Source of the DNA: Saccopteryx bilineata | Lineage: Eukaryota; Chordata; Mammalia; Chiroptera; Emballonuridae | DNA length: 64,000 nt | Direction of reading: 5' to 3' | Assembly (NCBI RefSeq): GCF_036850765.1 | Contig: NC_089493.1 | Coordinates: 190,233,140-190,297,139 of the forward strand | Shown here: positions 11,540 through 22,952 of the stretch, in pieces | Position numbering within the stretch: the first letter of the stretch is position 1 | Layout of the letters: each line of letters opens with the position of its first letter | Position numbers and translations under genes: made by a program | The notes under the pieces: model-generated | What the model saw: the letters and a program-made list of their open reading frames with translations, nothing else | Databases searched by the model: none | What the model was told of the DNA's origin: nothing

Positions 11540-11640
11540 ACGTAAGTATTAATTGAGACAATGTATTACATAAAGCACTTAGCCGTGCACATAACACATA
11601 ATAAACACTCAATAAATGATAGCTGTGGTTGTTACTATTA
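11540..11640 (+). mobile_element. MIR 3' fragment
   Basis: 'aaagcacttagccgtgcac' followed by 'aaacactcaataaatgatag' matches the MIR/L2 tail. Confidence 0.6.
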
Positions 11641-11823
11641 CCATTAACTTCACTGTACCTCAGAAGCCCCGTCTGTAACAATGGCAGTAAGGACTCCTGG
11701 TTAGCTGTCTGGCTCCCGGGCCCGGGAGCAAAGCTCTGAGGGCACTATGGAGATTAGCCACTGTGCATGCAAACATTTCTTCTCTTTATTAATTTAAACA
11801 CACTTCCTTGAGATTGAGCTGGA

Positions 11824-12062
11824 GAGGTGGCTCCCAACCAGAGGTGATTTTGTCCCCCAGGGGACATCTGGCAACGTCTGGCAACATTTTTTTGGCTGTC
11901 AGACTGGGAGGAGGGGAGATGGTATATGCTACTGGAATTGAGTGTGTAGAGGTCAGGGATGCTGCTAAATATTTTTAAATGAACAGGTGATCCCCCCCCC
12001 CCCCCCAACAACAAAAATCCAACCTTAAATGTCAATAGTACTAAGGTGGAGAAAAACCACTG
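11824..12062 (+). mobile_element. hAT-type MITE (family A, copy 1)
   Basis: Shares ordered motifs with 48725-48920 in reverse: 'ttttgtcccccaggggacat', 'ggcaacgtctggcaac', 'ggtcagggatgctgctaaat', a C-rich run and 'aaatgtcaatagt'. It ends 'aaaaccactggg', a hAT-style terminus. Confidence 0.65.
11993..12007. repeat. Poly-C run
   Basis: A cytosine homopolymer within the hAT element; its length is prone to sequencing error. Confidence 0.9.
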
Positions 12063-12871
12063 GGCTAGAGGGAAGTTTCCCTTTGCCTCCTCTAACTAGA
12101 AAGGACTTCATAAACACAGAGGTTTGGGGAGGTGCCCGCACAGGAAGATGAGAGGGGGTAAGGGCAGAGTGTTAAGACAAGAAGGGTCAGGGAAGAGGGG
12201 GACGGCAGATGAGAGAACCAACATCTGTAACCATCCCCTGAAGAGGCTTAGGGCCCTGCCTCCTCTCTGCTTCCTGCAGTCTTCTCGTCATTGTCTTAAC
12301 AACTGTCCCTTCAACACATTTCCTCAAAAAAAATTATGTTGAACCTGCACCGATTGGAAAATGGGCTCTGGGAAAACAAGACACAAGAGCTGAACTGCTT
12401 GAGCCAAGGTCACCCAGCAAGTCGCAGGGCGGATCAGGGAGAGGATCCTCTGCAGTCCTGGTCCAGACTCAGTTTTGCTGTCGCCTGGTCATTGTAAATC
12501 AGTTTTGTCTATCCATCAAAGCCAGTTACTCCACAGAACGCTCTCACAAAGCATTGGTGAACTCGCCCCCAGTTACTCAATGGATGTGAAAGTAATCACG
12601 TTTCTGTATAGTCCATAATTCCAGCTTCCCTGATGACTGGCCTTCACCTCGCATGGTATAAATAAGTGAGGCTGCGCAGCACCGCGGTTGGGCATCGCTA
12701 TGACCGCTCCGGACAAAGGAAACGGCTGGAAGCAAAGCAGGTGATGCTGGTTCACTCCAAGACAGGAAAGAAGAGAAGAGAGTAACTTCTGTCACTTCGT
12801 ACATTTTGCTAAGCATTTCACATAACTCACTTTGAGTTCATGCTCTCTATATTTTGAAGAGTTTCTTTAGG
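12063..12871. other. Unassigned intronic sequence
   Basis: No confident feature. Confidence 0.4.
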
Positions 12872-13040
12872 TCAGTGCTCTCACACACTGCAGCACATCA
12901 GAAATACCTGGGAGCTTTTTAGAGTGGCAACACCCAGGAAGTGCCCCCAAATCATTCATTCACTCGGATGAGACCCAGGCATCGGGAAGTTTTACATCTC
13001 CCCAGGTGATCCCACTGTGCGGCCTAGGTTGAGAACCAGG
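12872..13040 (+). mobile_element. MER5-like hAT MITE
   Basis: 'catcagaaatacctgggagc', 'gatgagacccaggcatcggg', 'ctccccaggtgatccc' and 'aggttgagaaccag' match MER5-group order. Confidence 0.65.
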
Positions 13041-13229
13041 GTTTCAGGACTCATCATCCTCACTATTTTACAGTGATGCTGATACTCGAAGAGGAAAATG
13101 AACTTGCCTAAAGGGCACTCGGCTGGTGAATGGAAAACCATGATTCAAACCCGGGTCTACCTTTTTCCAAACACCAGCCACAGTCCCTCTCATTATGCTT
13201 GTTTTCTCCCCAGAAGTTTGTCGCCTGTG

Positions 13230-13610
13230 GCTCTCTCAGTTCGAGTTTCTTAGCTGCAAGTTTCTGAAGTTGAGCAAAAGGGAATTTACTAACAGAAGGC
13301 TACAGGGACTTTTGGATTCAAGGGGATTCTTAAGAACAGGTGTGAGGAAAGGAGAGTGGACCTGGCTGGTCATTCCACAGGCGCTCAGATGAAATGGGAG
13401 TCCATCGTGTCCAATCTCGCTCCCTGGGGCCATGGTTTTAAGTCCAGGAAGGAAGATCCATTAACCTGACTTAGGTCATGAGCCCATCCCTGGACTAGGA
13501 GAGGGTAAGGTCCCTGACCAAGTCTACCTGAATGTACCCCATGAGTGCAGAAGATGGTCTTCTGCCAGGAGGCTAAGTCCTGGGCGGCCCAAACGTAACA
13601 TGTCTACTCT
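13230..13610 (-). repeat. Ancient interspersed repeat (family B, copy 1)
   Basis: 'ttcttagctgcaagtttctg', 'agcaaaagggaatttact', 'tgacttaggtcatgagccc' and 'tccctggactaggagag' resemble a common old mammalian repeat also present at about 32690-33010. Subfamily not assigned. Confidence 0.45.
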
Positions 13611-14267
13611 GATGGAGTGGGTGGAGGGGCTTATAACAACAAGAAGACATAAGACAGTCCCAGGGGCTTTGGGGAGCTCTTACAGGGGAAAAAGGGGGAG
13701 CTCCTGGTCAATGGTTCCTGACAGAGCCTTGGTCCAAGAAAGCACCTAGAGAAGCAACCCTGGTGTTCTGGGTAGACACCACGCCGGCAAGGCTAGGACA
13801 GTTTGTCAGATCGGAGCCAGGGAAACGATGTTTTAAAAAGGCAACAAGAGAAACAGTCGCAAGGTAAGACTCAGCAATGCTTGCCTGTAGTTACACAGCA
13901 GCAAGAAAGAGCACAGACTCACAGAGGAAAGGAGCCATGTGGATATCTGAGCAAAGTGGTTATAACTTAAGGAAGCCAGAGGGCACTCTGGGGTCAAAAG
14001 CCAACAGTGGCAGTTAAAACTCAATTGTACATATGTTCAAATGGAGTACTGTCCCAAGCTGCTGGCCTGGGCCAGTGAGTTCCTTCTCATGGGATGATGT
14101 AGGCATCAATAGACCCTCGCCTGCAGGGACTTGAGAAACTAGGCTACTGTGAGGTATCAGCATTAAATCAATAGTTGCTCAATACATAAATTCGTGGATG
14201 AATCAAAATACAAGCAAAAGAACTACAGTTGGTAATTGAGGCTACTAAATTTATAGGTACTAGGTAT
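13611..14267. other. Unassigned intronic sequence
   Basis: Nothing recognised. Confidence 0.4.
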
Positions 14268-14450
14268 GATGTCCCTACTGTGTGTGAGGGACTGAGCAGG
14301 AAGCTTTACATGACAGACTCCCCATCCTCACAACACCCTGGAAAGCACTTACTATTACACCCATGTTACAGATGAAGATCTTAAGACTCAAAGAGGTGAA
14401 AGGACTCAGAGCAGTCACAGACAATAAGCAATGGTATCTGACGCTAGCTC
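14268..14450 (-). mobile_element. MIR-class fragment, reverse
   Basis: 'ccatcctcacaacaccctgg', 'acccatgttacagatgaag' and 'actcaaagaggtgaaag' match reversed MIR. Confidence 0.65.
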
Positions 14451-14514
14451 TATCTACGCCGAGCACCTGTGTGCTGGCCACAGAGCCACCGTGCCGCACA
14501 ATGTCCATTAGCAT

Positions 14515-14665
14515 CAAGTGTGTATTGGGCATCTTGCCTGTACTATGCCTGATTCTTAGAACAATCCTTCACATAGCTTTACTGTCTCTATTTTTCTTTT
14601 CTATGAGAAAACTGAGTCTATAAAGACAAGTGATTTGCCAAAGGGCACATTCTGAATACAGATTT
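14515..14665 (-). mobile_element. MIR-class fragment, reverse
   Basis: 'ctgtactatgcctgattct', 'tatgagaaaactgagtct' and 'gtgatttgccaaagggcac' indicate a second adjacent reversed MIR-type copy. Confidence 0.55.
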
Positions 14666-15269
14666 TTTTTTTTAATCCAAATCTCTTTGGCTTTGAAGCT
14701 GAGGGTCTTTCCACCGATACAATTCAATTTAAAAAAAAATGTGTTGACTCAGTTTTATTTTTCCCAGGCATTGGACTGAGCCACAGAGAAATGCCCAGCT
14801 CCTACCATCAAGAAGCTTTTAATCTAGTTAAGAGATTAGTTCTACCCTACAGAAAAGACAGACAGCATTTCCATAGCTACACGGCTTTGACAACACGATG
14901 GCGCAACTATTCTCGGAGCTGTGAGCCTCCACGTAAGAAAGTCAGCTCCAAGGCCACCATGCTGCAAGCAAGCTCGAACCACGTGGAGGCTCACAGGCCG
15001 GCCCTCCGGTCAGCAGTTATCGAGCTCAGCCTTCAAGTCAACCCGGTCTGGGGTCCAGACAAGTGAGCGCACGGCAGGCAGGTGACTCGCACCCAGCCAC
15101 TCAAGCTCACACACTCCCACTGAAGCCTCAGACGTCAGGGAGCAGAGAGAAACCATCCCCACGGAGCCGTATCCAAAATCCTGACCCGAAGAGCATAATC
15201 AAGTCACCGTTGCTTTCCAACACTAGTTCTGGAGTGGTTTGCTCAGCAGCCGTCAGTGATCAGAATAAT
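14666..15269. other. Unassigned intronic sequence
   Basis: Unique-looking; no exon features recognised. Confidence 0.4.
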
Positions 15270-15480
15270 GGCTGTTTGAGTGGTTATTTAATGGCAGGCA
15301 CTGTCCTCTGAGCTGGACGTGTATTACCTCACTGGATCCTCCCAGCAGCCCAATGAAGCAAGGTATTGTTAAAGAACATGCCCGAGATGACTTAGCCGGT
15401 GAGGCCATTCGAGCCCAGGTCACACTAACCCCAGCACTGCCGCTCCAAACGGCTCTGCTGTAGAGCAAGGGAAAGCAAGT
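15270..15480 (-). mobile_element. MIR-class fragment, reverse
   Basis: 'ttatttaatggcaggcactg', 'cctcactggatcctcccag', 'gcaaggtattgtt' and 'ttcgagcccaggtcacac' follow reversed MIR order. Confidence 0.6.
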
Positions 15481-15734
15481 CTGTGCATAACGTCTACAAA
15501 GCCCAAACCCGATCGGTTTTAAGAAACACCGACTACTATTTTTGAAACTAAACATATTTCTCTTTCCTAATTTCAGAAGGCTTACTGTGGAGCTGAGCTA
15601 ATTATTTGAGCCTTAATCAAGGACCAACCACTCCCTTAAGCAGCTGTCCTGGCCTCTCTATTGCCTCTAGCAAGTCCCTTGGGTTGGTCAACTGCTGGCT
15701 CAGGTCTAAACCCCAAATCCCAGCCCCCAGAAGT

Positions 15735-15860
15735 GAGGACGTAGAGGGCTGGAAGGATCCTTGGAGGTCTTCCAGTCTACCCCCCTCATCCTCTTTAAAG
15801 ATGAGGAAACTGAGGCCCAGAGAGGTCAAGTGATTTGTCCAAGGTCACTCGGAGCGTCAG
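15735..15860. repeat. Ancient repeat fragment
   Basis: 'ctggaaggatccttggaggt', 'tctttaaagatgaggaaact', 'gaggcccagagaggtcaag' and 'tttgtccaaggtcactcgg' are typical of an old mammalian dispersed repeat. Family not assigned. Confidence 0.55.
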
Positions 15861-16823
15861 AGGTACCACCGGGTCTTCCCATTCCCAGGCAAGCCTTCCC
15901 TCCACGACACCATGCTGCCGTTGCTAAAAATTCCCCAGAGCTGCCTCCCTCAGCCCTCCTCTTGACAAAGCTGTTTCCCCCACACACACACAGCTACACA
16001 GTCACATTTGGCAAGAGGTGCTATCGGCCCCGCTCTGCTCATGAAATGCTGTTTTGCAACGGGGCCTCTTTGTTCGTTAGCAACACAAAGAAAACTGGAG
16101 CGCAGTCTTCTCGGAAGGAGATGCTTCCTGTTTTAGAGGCAGAAGAGAGCTTCCTGGCTGACTTAGGGCTCGAATCAGCATGCGGCCCCAGTCGGGAGAG
16201 AACCCAGAGGAGATTTAGGTCTTTGCGAAATCTCTAGAACACACAAGGAGGGCAGGAGGAAGCATATGAAAATCGCTTCAGAAAGTATTAACATGTAAGC
16301 CTCCACAGAATAAACAGAGCGCTGGTCACCAGCCCTGGTATGAAGTAAGTGAGGGGGGCACTAGGGTTGCTAAAGACTCGCATGAAGTAAGTGTCATTTT
16401 GGATTCCTGTTCCAGTCCCGGTTCCCAGCATTCCTCCCCTCGCCGTTTCCCTAAGACCCTCCCATCCTGGACCCCAAACAAGCTACCTGGGCACTGCGGG
16501 CTCCCAGGATATGCTCTGCAATCCGAAAGTGCCCTCTCCAGTTCCACGTTAGTCTGTATCTGTTTTGAACTAGGCTGGGTCCCTCTCTGTTCCCTTGCCT
16601 TCCCAGATAGGCAGAAGTCTCCTGTGGCTCGGAGATCTTTCCAGAGGCTGAAAGACAAGCAGGGCAAACTTCTCCTGAGGGCAGCTCACACTGCAAAGCC
16701 CAGGTCCCCTCCCATCACACTCCGAGAGTCATCTGTCCAGGTGGGCGGAGATCAGTGGGGCAGGGTGGAGTAGATGTCTCCAGGGAGACCTGGAAAGCCT
16801 GAAAATCTCTTAGGAAAGAATAT
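15861..16823. other. Unassigned intronic sequence
   Basis: Moderately G/C-rich; no supportable gene or repeat. Confidence 0.4.
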
Positions 16824-17001
16824 AGGAGGAGGAGGAGGAGAAAGAGGGAGGGGAGGAGAAGGGGAGGAGGGGAATGGGGAGGAGGGGAGGAGGAGAAGAT
16901 GGGGGATGGAGGAGGGGGAGGGGGAGGGGAGGGGGAGGGGAGGGGAGGGGAGGGGGGAGGGAGGAGGGAGGAGGGGAGGGGGGAAGGATGGAGAGGAGGA
17001 G
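16824..17001. repeat. Polypurine (GGA/GGGGA)n tract with G-quadruplex potential
   Basis: About 178 bp that is almost all purine on the plus strand (about four pyrimidines seen), built of gga, gggga and aggggg units. At 16916-16980 successive G runs of three to six are separated by single A's, the classic intramolecular G-quadruplex pattern. The SLIT3-sense strand is the matching polypyrimidine strand. Gly/Glu-only open frames here are compositional. Confidence 0.95.
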
Positions 17002-17002
17002 T

Positions 17003-17762
17003 AGCCCTCAGTTCTGTGGCAGAAATTCAGGACTTGTAAGCTGGCAGCAATGCAGAGAAATGTGCCAACTTCTAGTGAGGTGTATGTAGTCCACGTGTTT
17101 TCTCGGGGCTCTTGCAGGCCACAGGTATCGATTCCAAAGACAGCGGACACTGTCTGGGACCCACCCCCTGCACACGTACCTCACAGATCTGCAGGCACAA
17201 GACAAAGTCTCCGAAAAGAAACTGGGCCAACTGACCATTCTCGGACCCTTCTCCTCAAAGCTGAGTTCCTCTGCGGCCTACCAGCTCCGAGGCAAACCTG
17301 CCCAAACAGCGAATTTCAGTGCAAGGTCCCCTCCTCCCTCATTTCCTCCTGGGACAGTTACTACCTGCTTAGTTACAGCAGAAGGAGAAGACTAGGGGCA
17401 TTAGCACGCCAGGGGCACCAGGTCCAGTGGTCTAGTTACAGCTGGACGAGCCCGGGAGGTAGGGCCGGCCTCCGGAAGGAGGCCCTGTATCTAGTCACGG
17501 CCCCGAAAGCTGCTGGGCTGTGTGTGTGTGTCAGTGTTTATGAAATGCTTCTCAAATAAGGTCAGTGCTCCACAGAGTCAGGACTCTAATAACATACAGA
17601 GCTGCGCTGTTTGCCAGCTAGCTGTGGGGACATACTTGAATGCTTTCGTGGAGACAATTGTTCTCAGATTAATATTTTCCCCATCGGTTTTTTTTTGTAT
17701 CTTTTAATTCTATTTGTACTATGTTTTTGAATATGAGATGTGAATTTTTCTACATATTTGTA
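17003..17762. other. Unassigned intronic sequence
   Basis: No confident repeat. The last 200 bp is A/T-rich. Confidence 0.4.
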
Positions 17763-17930
17763 CGCGCCGAGAGGGCCGAGTGGGGCTTGCTTTCCTCCAT
17801 GGCCCCGAGGACTTGGTATCACACCCGTCTCTGTCCTCGCACGCCCCCCCCCACCTTCCCAGAACTCCCGGAACCGAGCGCGGCGGCCTTCGCCCTGCCA
17901 GCCCCGTGGCGGGAACGCACGACCCAGACT
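17763..17930. promoter_or_regulatory. Short CpG-rich patch inside intron 1
   Basis: After an A/T-rich stretch, composition switches abruptly to G/C with clustered CpG ('gcgccgagagggccgag', 'gaaccgagcgcggcgg', 'gtggcgggaacgcacgac'). At about 170 bp it is shorter than a standard CpG island. It could be an intronic regulatory element, a remnant of a G/C-rich insertion, or chance. No exon was recognised. Confidence 0.3.
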
Positions 17931-19266
17931 GCTGTGCTACTACTATTCTGAGCTGTTCTAGTTATGGGGACATTTCACTTGCTTATTCATCATCATCCCT
18001 GGGGACACAGTAGGACCAAGTAGCTCCTTTAAATGACTCCATTCTTCATGGAGTGCCTTCTTTGGTTCTGTATCCTTGAAAAGTGATGCTTGTTAGTTAA
18101 TAAATAACTATGAACTCATTTAGGCAAAAAGTCCTTTGAAGTCCACCTGGTTGGGTTGCTGACGTGGCTGGTGTGAGGCTACAATTTGCAGCCGTGAAAG
18201 CTTGATCTTGTCAAGTTCGAGTTCAGAGTCGGGGGTGACTCTGAGCAGGGCTTCTGAGCTCAGTGAGTGTAAGGTTCTAAGCGGAACCCCATCTTTCAGA
18301 TAGAAGATTTAGTAGTTAAACTCAGATATTATAGGTGGACTCATTAAGGTATTTATTTGCATAGCACTGAATTTAGGAAGCATCTGTAGATATCTGATCT
18401 CATTTAGACAATCAGTTCCATGAGAGAAGTATCATTCCTACCATTCTGAAGGTTACAAATGAGGCAACTGTGACTCAGATAAATACTTCTGCCATGTTCC
18501 ACAGTTGTTTTTTTAATGATGAAAACCAGAATTCTGCCTAGGTATTTTGCTCATTTAAGGTTGCATGCAAGAGTATTCCCTGTTGGCTGCCATTAATACT
18601 CCTTAGAAACCCCACATATAAAATAGCTTTCTACCCACATGCTAAAGTTGAGCAGAGATGGGGAGGATCAAAGAAAAAGAAGTCAGGAAAGTGCTGGACA
18701 TTCCAGAAACTTCTGCAACTCCTTTCTGAGCAGGACAGTGCTCCAGTGAAATCAGCGTCCCTGGGCATTTCGACCACAGAAAGCCTGCTCTATTCTCTGC
18801 GTGGGTTGCAGGTGCTCAGGGCATGGTGTGACTCATCCTTCACGGAGTCCAGCCCTGGAGCACCTCTACGCTCCAGCATGGGCATCATAAAAGGTCTCAG
18901 GTGGCCATGAGGGTGAAGCCTGAAGTGGTTTCCAGGACTCAAGCCAGTGGGCTGGCAGTCTCTAGTTTCCAACGAAGGTCTCTGCCACAGAAATCCTCCT
19001 GCAATCCAATCTCAGGTCCCGAGGCTGAGATGGTGAAAGTCCAAATTCAGTTACCAAGGCCGTGGAGAACTATGTGAAGGGCGGGGGAGAGCAGGAAGCC
19101 AACCTGGAAGGGTAAGGCCGGGGCCAGGGGCAGCTCAGGCTCAACCAGAGATGCACAAGATGCTGAGATCCATGGGCAAGCCCACAAGCCTCAGACCAGA
19201 AGTTCACGGCTCTGCACCATGCAGACCAGCCTGAGTCAGGGTGTGCACACACTGTAGAGGACAGGA
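17931..19266. other. Unassigned intronic sequence
   Basis: Mostly unique-looking; a weak MIR-like 'ggttacaaatgaggcaactg' occurs near 18450. Confidence 0.4.
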
Positions 19267-19929
19267 AGCAAGGAGTGGGTATGCTGGGGAGCACGGAGTG
19301 GGCATGCTGGGGAGCACGGAGTGGGTATGCTGGGAGCACGGAGTGGGTACGCTGGGGAGCACAGAGTGGGTACGCTGGGGAGCAAGGAGTGGGTACGCTG
19401 GGGAGCACGGAGTGGGCACGCTGGGGAGCAAGGAGTGGGCACGCTGGGGAGCACGGAGTGGGCACGCTGGGGAGCACGGAGTGGGCACGCTGGGGAGCAA
19501 GGAGTGGGCACGCTGGGGAGCACGGAGTGGGCACGCTGGGGAGCACGGAGTGGGCACGCTGGGGAGCAAGGAGTGGGCACGCTGGGGAGCACGGAGTGGG
19601 TACGCTGGGGAGCACGGAGTGGGCACGCTGGGGAGCACGGAGTGGGCACGCTGGGGAGCAAGGAGTGGGCACGCTGGGGAGCACGGAGTGGGCACGCTGG
19701 GGAGCACGGAGTGGGTACGCTGGGAGCACGGAGTGGGTATGCGGGGAGCACGGAGTGGGTATGCTGGGAGCACGGAGTGGGTATGCTGGGGAGCACGGAG
19801 TGGGCATGCTGGGGAGCACGGAGTGGGTATGCTGGGAGCACGGAGTGGGTATGCTGGGGAGCACGGAGTGGGCATGCTGGGGAGCATGGAGTGGGTATGC
19901 GGGGAGCACGGAGTGGGTATGCTGGGGAG
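19267..19929. repeat. 23-bp minisatellite, about 29 units, with 69-bp higher-order period
   Basis: Unit is agcacggagtgggcacgctg plus ggg (23 bp), with some 22-bp units that lack one G. I count about 29 units. Core units (about 7-19) carry 'ggcacg'; both ends carry 'ggtatg' or 'ggcatg'. In the core every third unit usually reads 'agcaagg' instead of 'agcacgg' (units 8, 11, 14, then 18), a 69-bp period. Units 22-24 and 25-27 repeat another three-unit pattern. Long open frames on both strands arise because 23 and 69 bp keep all frames free of stops. Confidence 0.97.
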
Positions 19930-19935
19930 CAGACA

Positions 19936-20759
19936 GGAACTAAGAGGCTGAACAGCTCAAAGAGGGAGTCAAGGTGGGTGGTTAAATGTGCTGGCAGACT
20001 CTCAGGAACCACAACCCACACTGTTGCCAAAGTGCAGAATGAATCAGGGGTCAGGAACCCAGACTGGCATTTCGGACAAGAGAATGGGAGCCTGAGCCCA
20101 CACAGGCAGTGATAAAGCCGTGAGAAGTGCAGTCCCAGGACTCCAGCCAGGATGCACCTCTCTACGCTGTTTTAGCAGGACCTGTGAGCGGTCCATCTAA
20201 ACCGATGAGGTGGGCAAGTCCTGCCCGAAGCTAGGCACATACTCGTGGGGGAAAACAGTCCACAAGGCTCATCACAACTGCTCTGGGAGAATTTATCCCC
20301 TCATATTCTAAAACTTTAAAAATAACAGTAATTAGCCACATAACCATGGGGATATATATTTTCCTTAAGACTTGACCTACTGGATTCTGTTCCAAATGGT
20401 CTTGTCACCTAAAACTTCCTAAAGTGCGGCTTCCATCCTTTTAAAGTGGGCTCGTGCCTTATTCGGTTCCGTGTAACCATGAATATTTGTGAATCTGTAC
20501 CATGTTCCCATTTCTACCTATGGAAACCCTATTCAAGCTCCAATTCTAATGCCTTCCACTTCCCCAAACTGGACATAACGGCTCTTCCGCCAGATGTCCA
20601 GATCATCACATTGGCATTCCTCGCCAGATGCCGCGCATTGAACAGGTGCTTACTGATTCAACTGGGACACATATATTTTTTTCTTCCAGTTGTTCTTTGA
20701 GAATTGAGTTTGGAATACAGAGAAGGGGCCGACTTAAAAGATCTGAGAGGAATGACCTG
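19936..20759. other. Unassigned intronic sequence
   Basis: Nothing recognised. Confidence 0.4.
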
Positions 20760-20935
20760 ACCAGTGGTTGGAGCGCAGACCTGAAGCCCACCTGCCTGGA
20801 TGAGCCCTGAGGCACCTGCTCCTACCTAGGGTAGTTCCTTCACCTCTCTCACTTCCCCCTCCTCTGTGCAATGAGGGCAGTGTGAGTTCCTGCCCTGCAT
20901 GGCCGTAAGGTGAAATGAGTCCGTCAATGTGAAGT
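20760..20935 (+). mobile_element. MIR SINE fragment
   Basis: 'gttggagcgcagacctgaag', 'tcacctctctcacttcccc', 'tgtgcaatgagggcagtg' and 'taaggtgaaatgagtccg' follow MIR order. Confidence 0.55.
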
Positions 20936-20950
20936 CAATTTCCCAACACA

Positions 20951-20958
20951 GAATCTCT

Positions 20959-21004
<46 letters not shown>
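20951..21004. repeat. (CT)n(CA)n microsatellite, copy 1
   Basis: An interrupted CT run passes directly into CA repeats. It is preceded by 'ttcccaacacagaatctct', which recurs before the second array. Confidence 0.95.
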
Positions 21005-21272
21005 GCCCCAGGCACAGAGAGGGGCTCTCTAAGTGGGCGCTGCGGTGGTGGGGGTGGTTGTGACCTACAGACATGGGGGGCGAGCCTGTCGGCCTCAGTC
21101 CTCTGTGCTTCCTCCTGCATCGCATTCAGTCCCAGTGCTACTCAGGCAAACAAGCCCTGTGCCCAAGGGCACCCAGGGTGGCAAAGGGAGTGACTGTGAG
21201 AAACTACAGCTTCTCGATGAGCTCTGCTGCTGAAAGAAGGGCCCAATTTCTCAGGCTAAAATATTTTCCAAC

Positions 21273-21276
21273 ACAG

Positions 21277-21368
<92 letters not shown>

Positions 21369-21370
21369 CC
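21273..21370. repeat. (CT)n(CA)n microsatellite, copy 2
   Basis: About 70 bp of CT with one 'ttt' interruption, then about 25 bp of CA. Preceded by 'tttccaacacagaatctct'. Confidence 0.97.
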
Positions 21371-21371
21371 C

Positions 21372-22169
21372 ACATCCTATACCAGTGCGGCTTCTGGCAC
21401 CAGACTAACAGGACAAGGATGAAGCTCAAGTCCTGATGAAAAGTGCTATGAGAAACCAAGAGTTTAGAGAAAATTCAACACACAGAGGAATTAAGCATTA
21501 ACAGGAATTCATTCCAGAGAAAATATGAACAACAGAACCCCGGGGAAAGAAGATGCTACAGGCCAATAAGACCTCAAGATTTTTATCCAGAAAGAACAGA
21601 ACAATATATTTATGGAATCCACACCCCAGACCATAGAGAGACACTGAAAAAAGCCGAGAGGACTCTGTTGATTGTACTGACGACCTGGACAAAGATCCAC
21701 AGGGCACGTTCACCAAAACTGCAGAGCAGTTGGGGAGAGGGGTGGCTAACAGGCGAGATGGGAAACTCAAAATAGGAAGTGTTTCTGAAAAGCTGATGAA
21801 ATAAAACTATTTTCCAAAATCAAATTAGGATAAATGCAAAGTGTTGCAATTCAGACTCCAGAAAGTCAGATGTACAAGTCTGAGATGGGGTCAAAGGGAT
21901 CGACAGCAGGGAGGGCTGGGGAGGCAGTGGGGATGCAGTGAACAGCCTGGTGAAATGAGCCCAATGGCTGTTCGTAGGGCAACGTCCCTTTAGAATACAC
22001 CGATGGAAGTCAAGGTAGCGAGAGAGCAGTCAGTCCCATTCTAACACGGGCATAAAGATTAGAACCTATTAAGAGGAAGCTAACTGGACATGGGAGAGAG
22101 CCTGCCTCAAGTCTAACACATACAGAATAGTTAAGGTAATCATAAAAGTATATGGAAGAAAAAAAAAAC
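21372..22169. other. Unassigned intronic sequence
   Basis: Probably contains more old repeat sequence, but none that I can name. Confidence 0.35.
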
Positions 22170-22460
22170 TTGGATAAGTGGGTGGTGAGAAATACAACAA
22201 CAATACGATTTTTAAAGTCCTATCATTTGGAAGAAGGATTATAATTGCTCTATGTAACAACAATCTATGGGAAATAAGATCAACCCCCCCATAAAAGGGA
22301 AATAATTACTATTATACAGTAATTGTTTTTGCAAATGGAATAAATTGCTTTAGGAAGAACTGAGTTCCTCACCACTGGATATAATCAAGGGAGAATGGCC
22401 ACTTTCTCCAAAATTATGTTAGTGGAAGATCACCACATAACCACACACATAGTTGAATGT
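22170..22460 (+). mobile_element. Possible L3/CR1-like fragment
   Basis: 'cctatcatttggaagaagga', 'ttgctctatgtaacaacaa', 'ggaagaactgagttcctcac' and 'ggatataatcaagggagaa' vaguely follow the 3' region of old CR1/L3-type repeats. Weak. Confidence 0.3.
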
Positions 22461-22579
22461 GGACAAGAACTCTTTTCAATCTTGTCAATCTATATTTTTC
22501 CAAGTCAGGCTCTATCTTGAGCATTCTCTGGGAGGAAGACTACAGTCAGTAAGAATTATAATAACATTGACAGGGACAC

Positions 22580-22790
22580 TTAGTGCTGTGATTGAAGCAA
22601 CCAATCTGAGTTAAGTCAACATTCATTGCATCCTGTGAAAGGGCTCTTATTATTCTTCCCATATTACAAATGGAAAAAATTCCCAGCCAGTAAGTAAGTG
22701 GTAAACCAGGATTGGAGCCCCGTCTGGCTCCGGAGTCCACACATTCACCCACAAATATAGTTACTTCCCCCATCTCCCTCTCTGCTCGAC
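22580..22790 (-). mobile_element. MIR-class fragment, reverse
   Basis: 'cttcccatattacaaatgga', 'cccagccagtaagtaagtgg' and 'ggattggagccccgtctggc' match reversed MIR. Confidence 0.65.
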
Positions 22791-22952
22791 ATTGAGGACG
22801 TTTAATGGCACATGTCTCCACAAATGATCCAGGGGAAGGGCTGTGTCGGGTGCGATGCTGCCGACAGAGCTGTGAAGGCCACAGTGAGTGGGGAGGAGAG
22901 TCTATCTACCCTGTGGCGGCCCAGCAGTCACAGTCGTTACAAAACACAATCC

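Noticed and set aside
16752..17150. Gly/Glu-rich and Pro/Ser-rich open frames
   Set aside because: Direct reflection of the polypurine/polypyrimidine tract.
19070..20112. Open frames of up to 279 codons on both strands encoding Pro/Ser- or Gly-rich repeats
   Set aside because: By-product of a stop-free 23-bp minisatellite.
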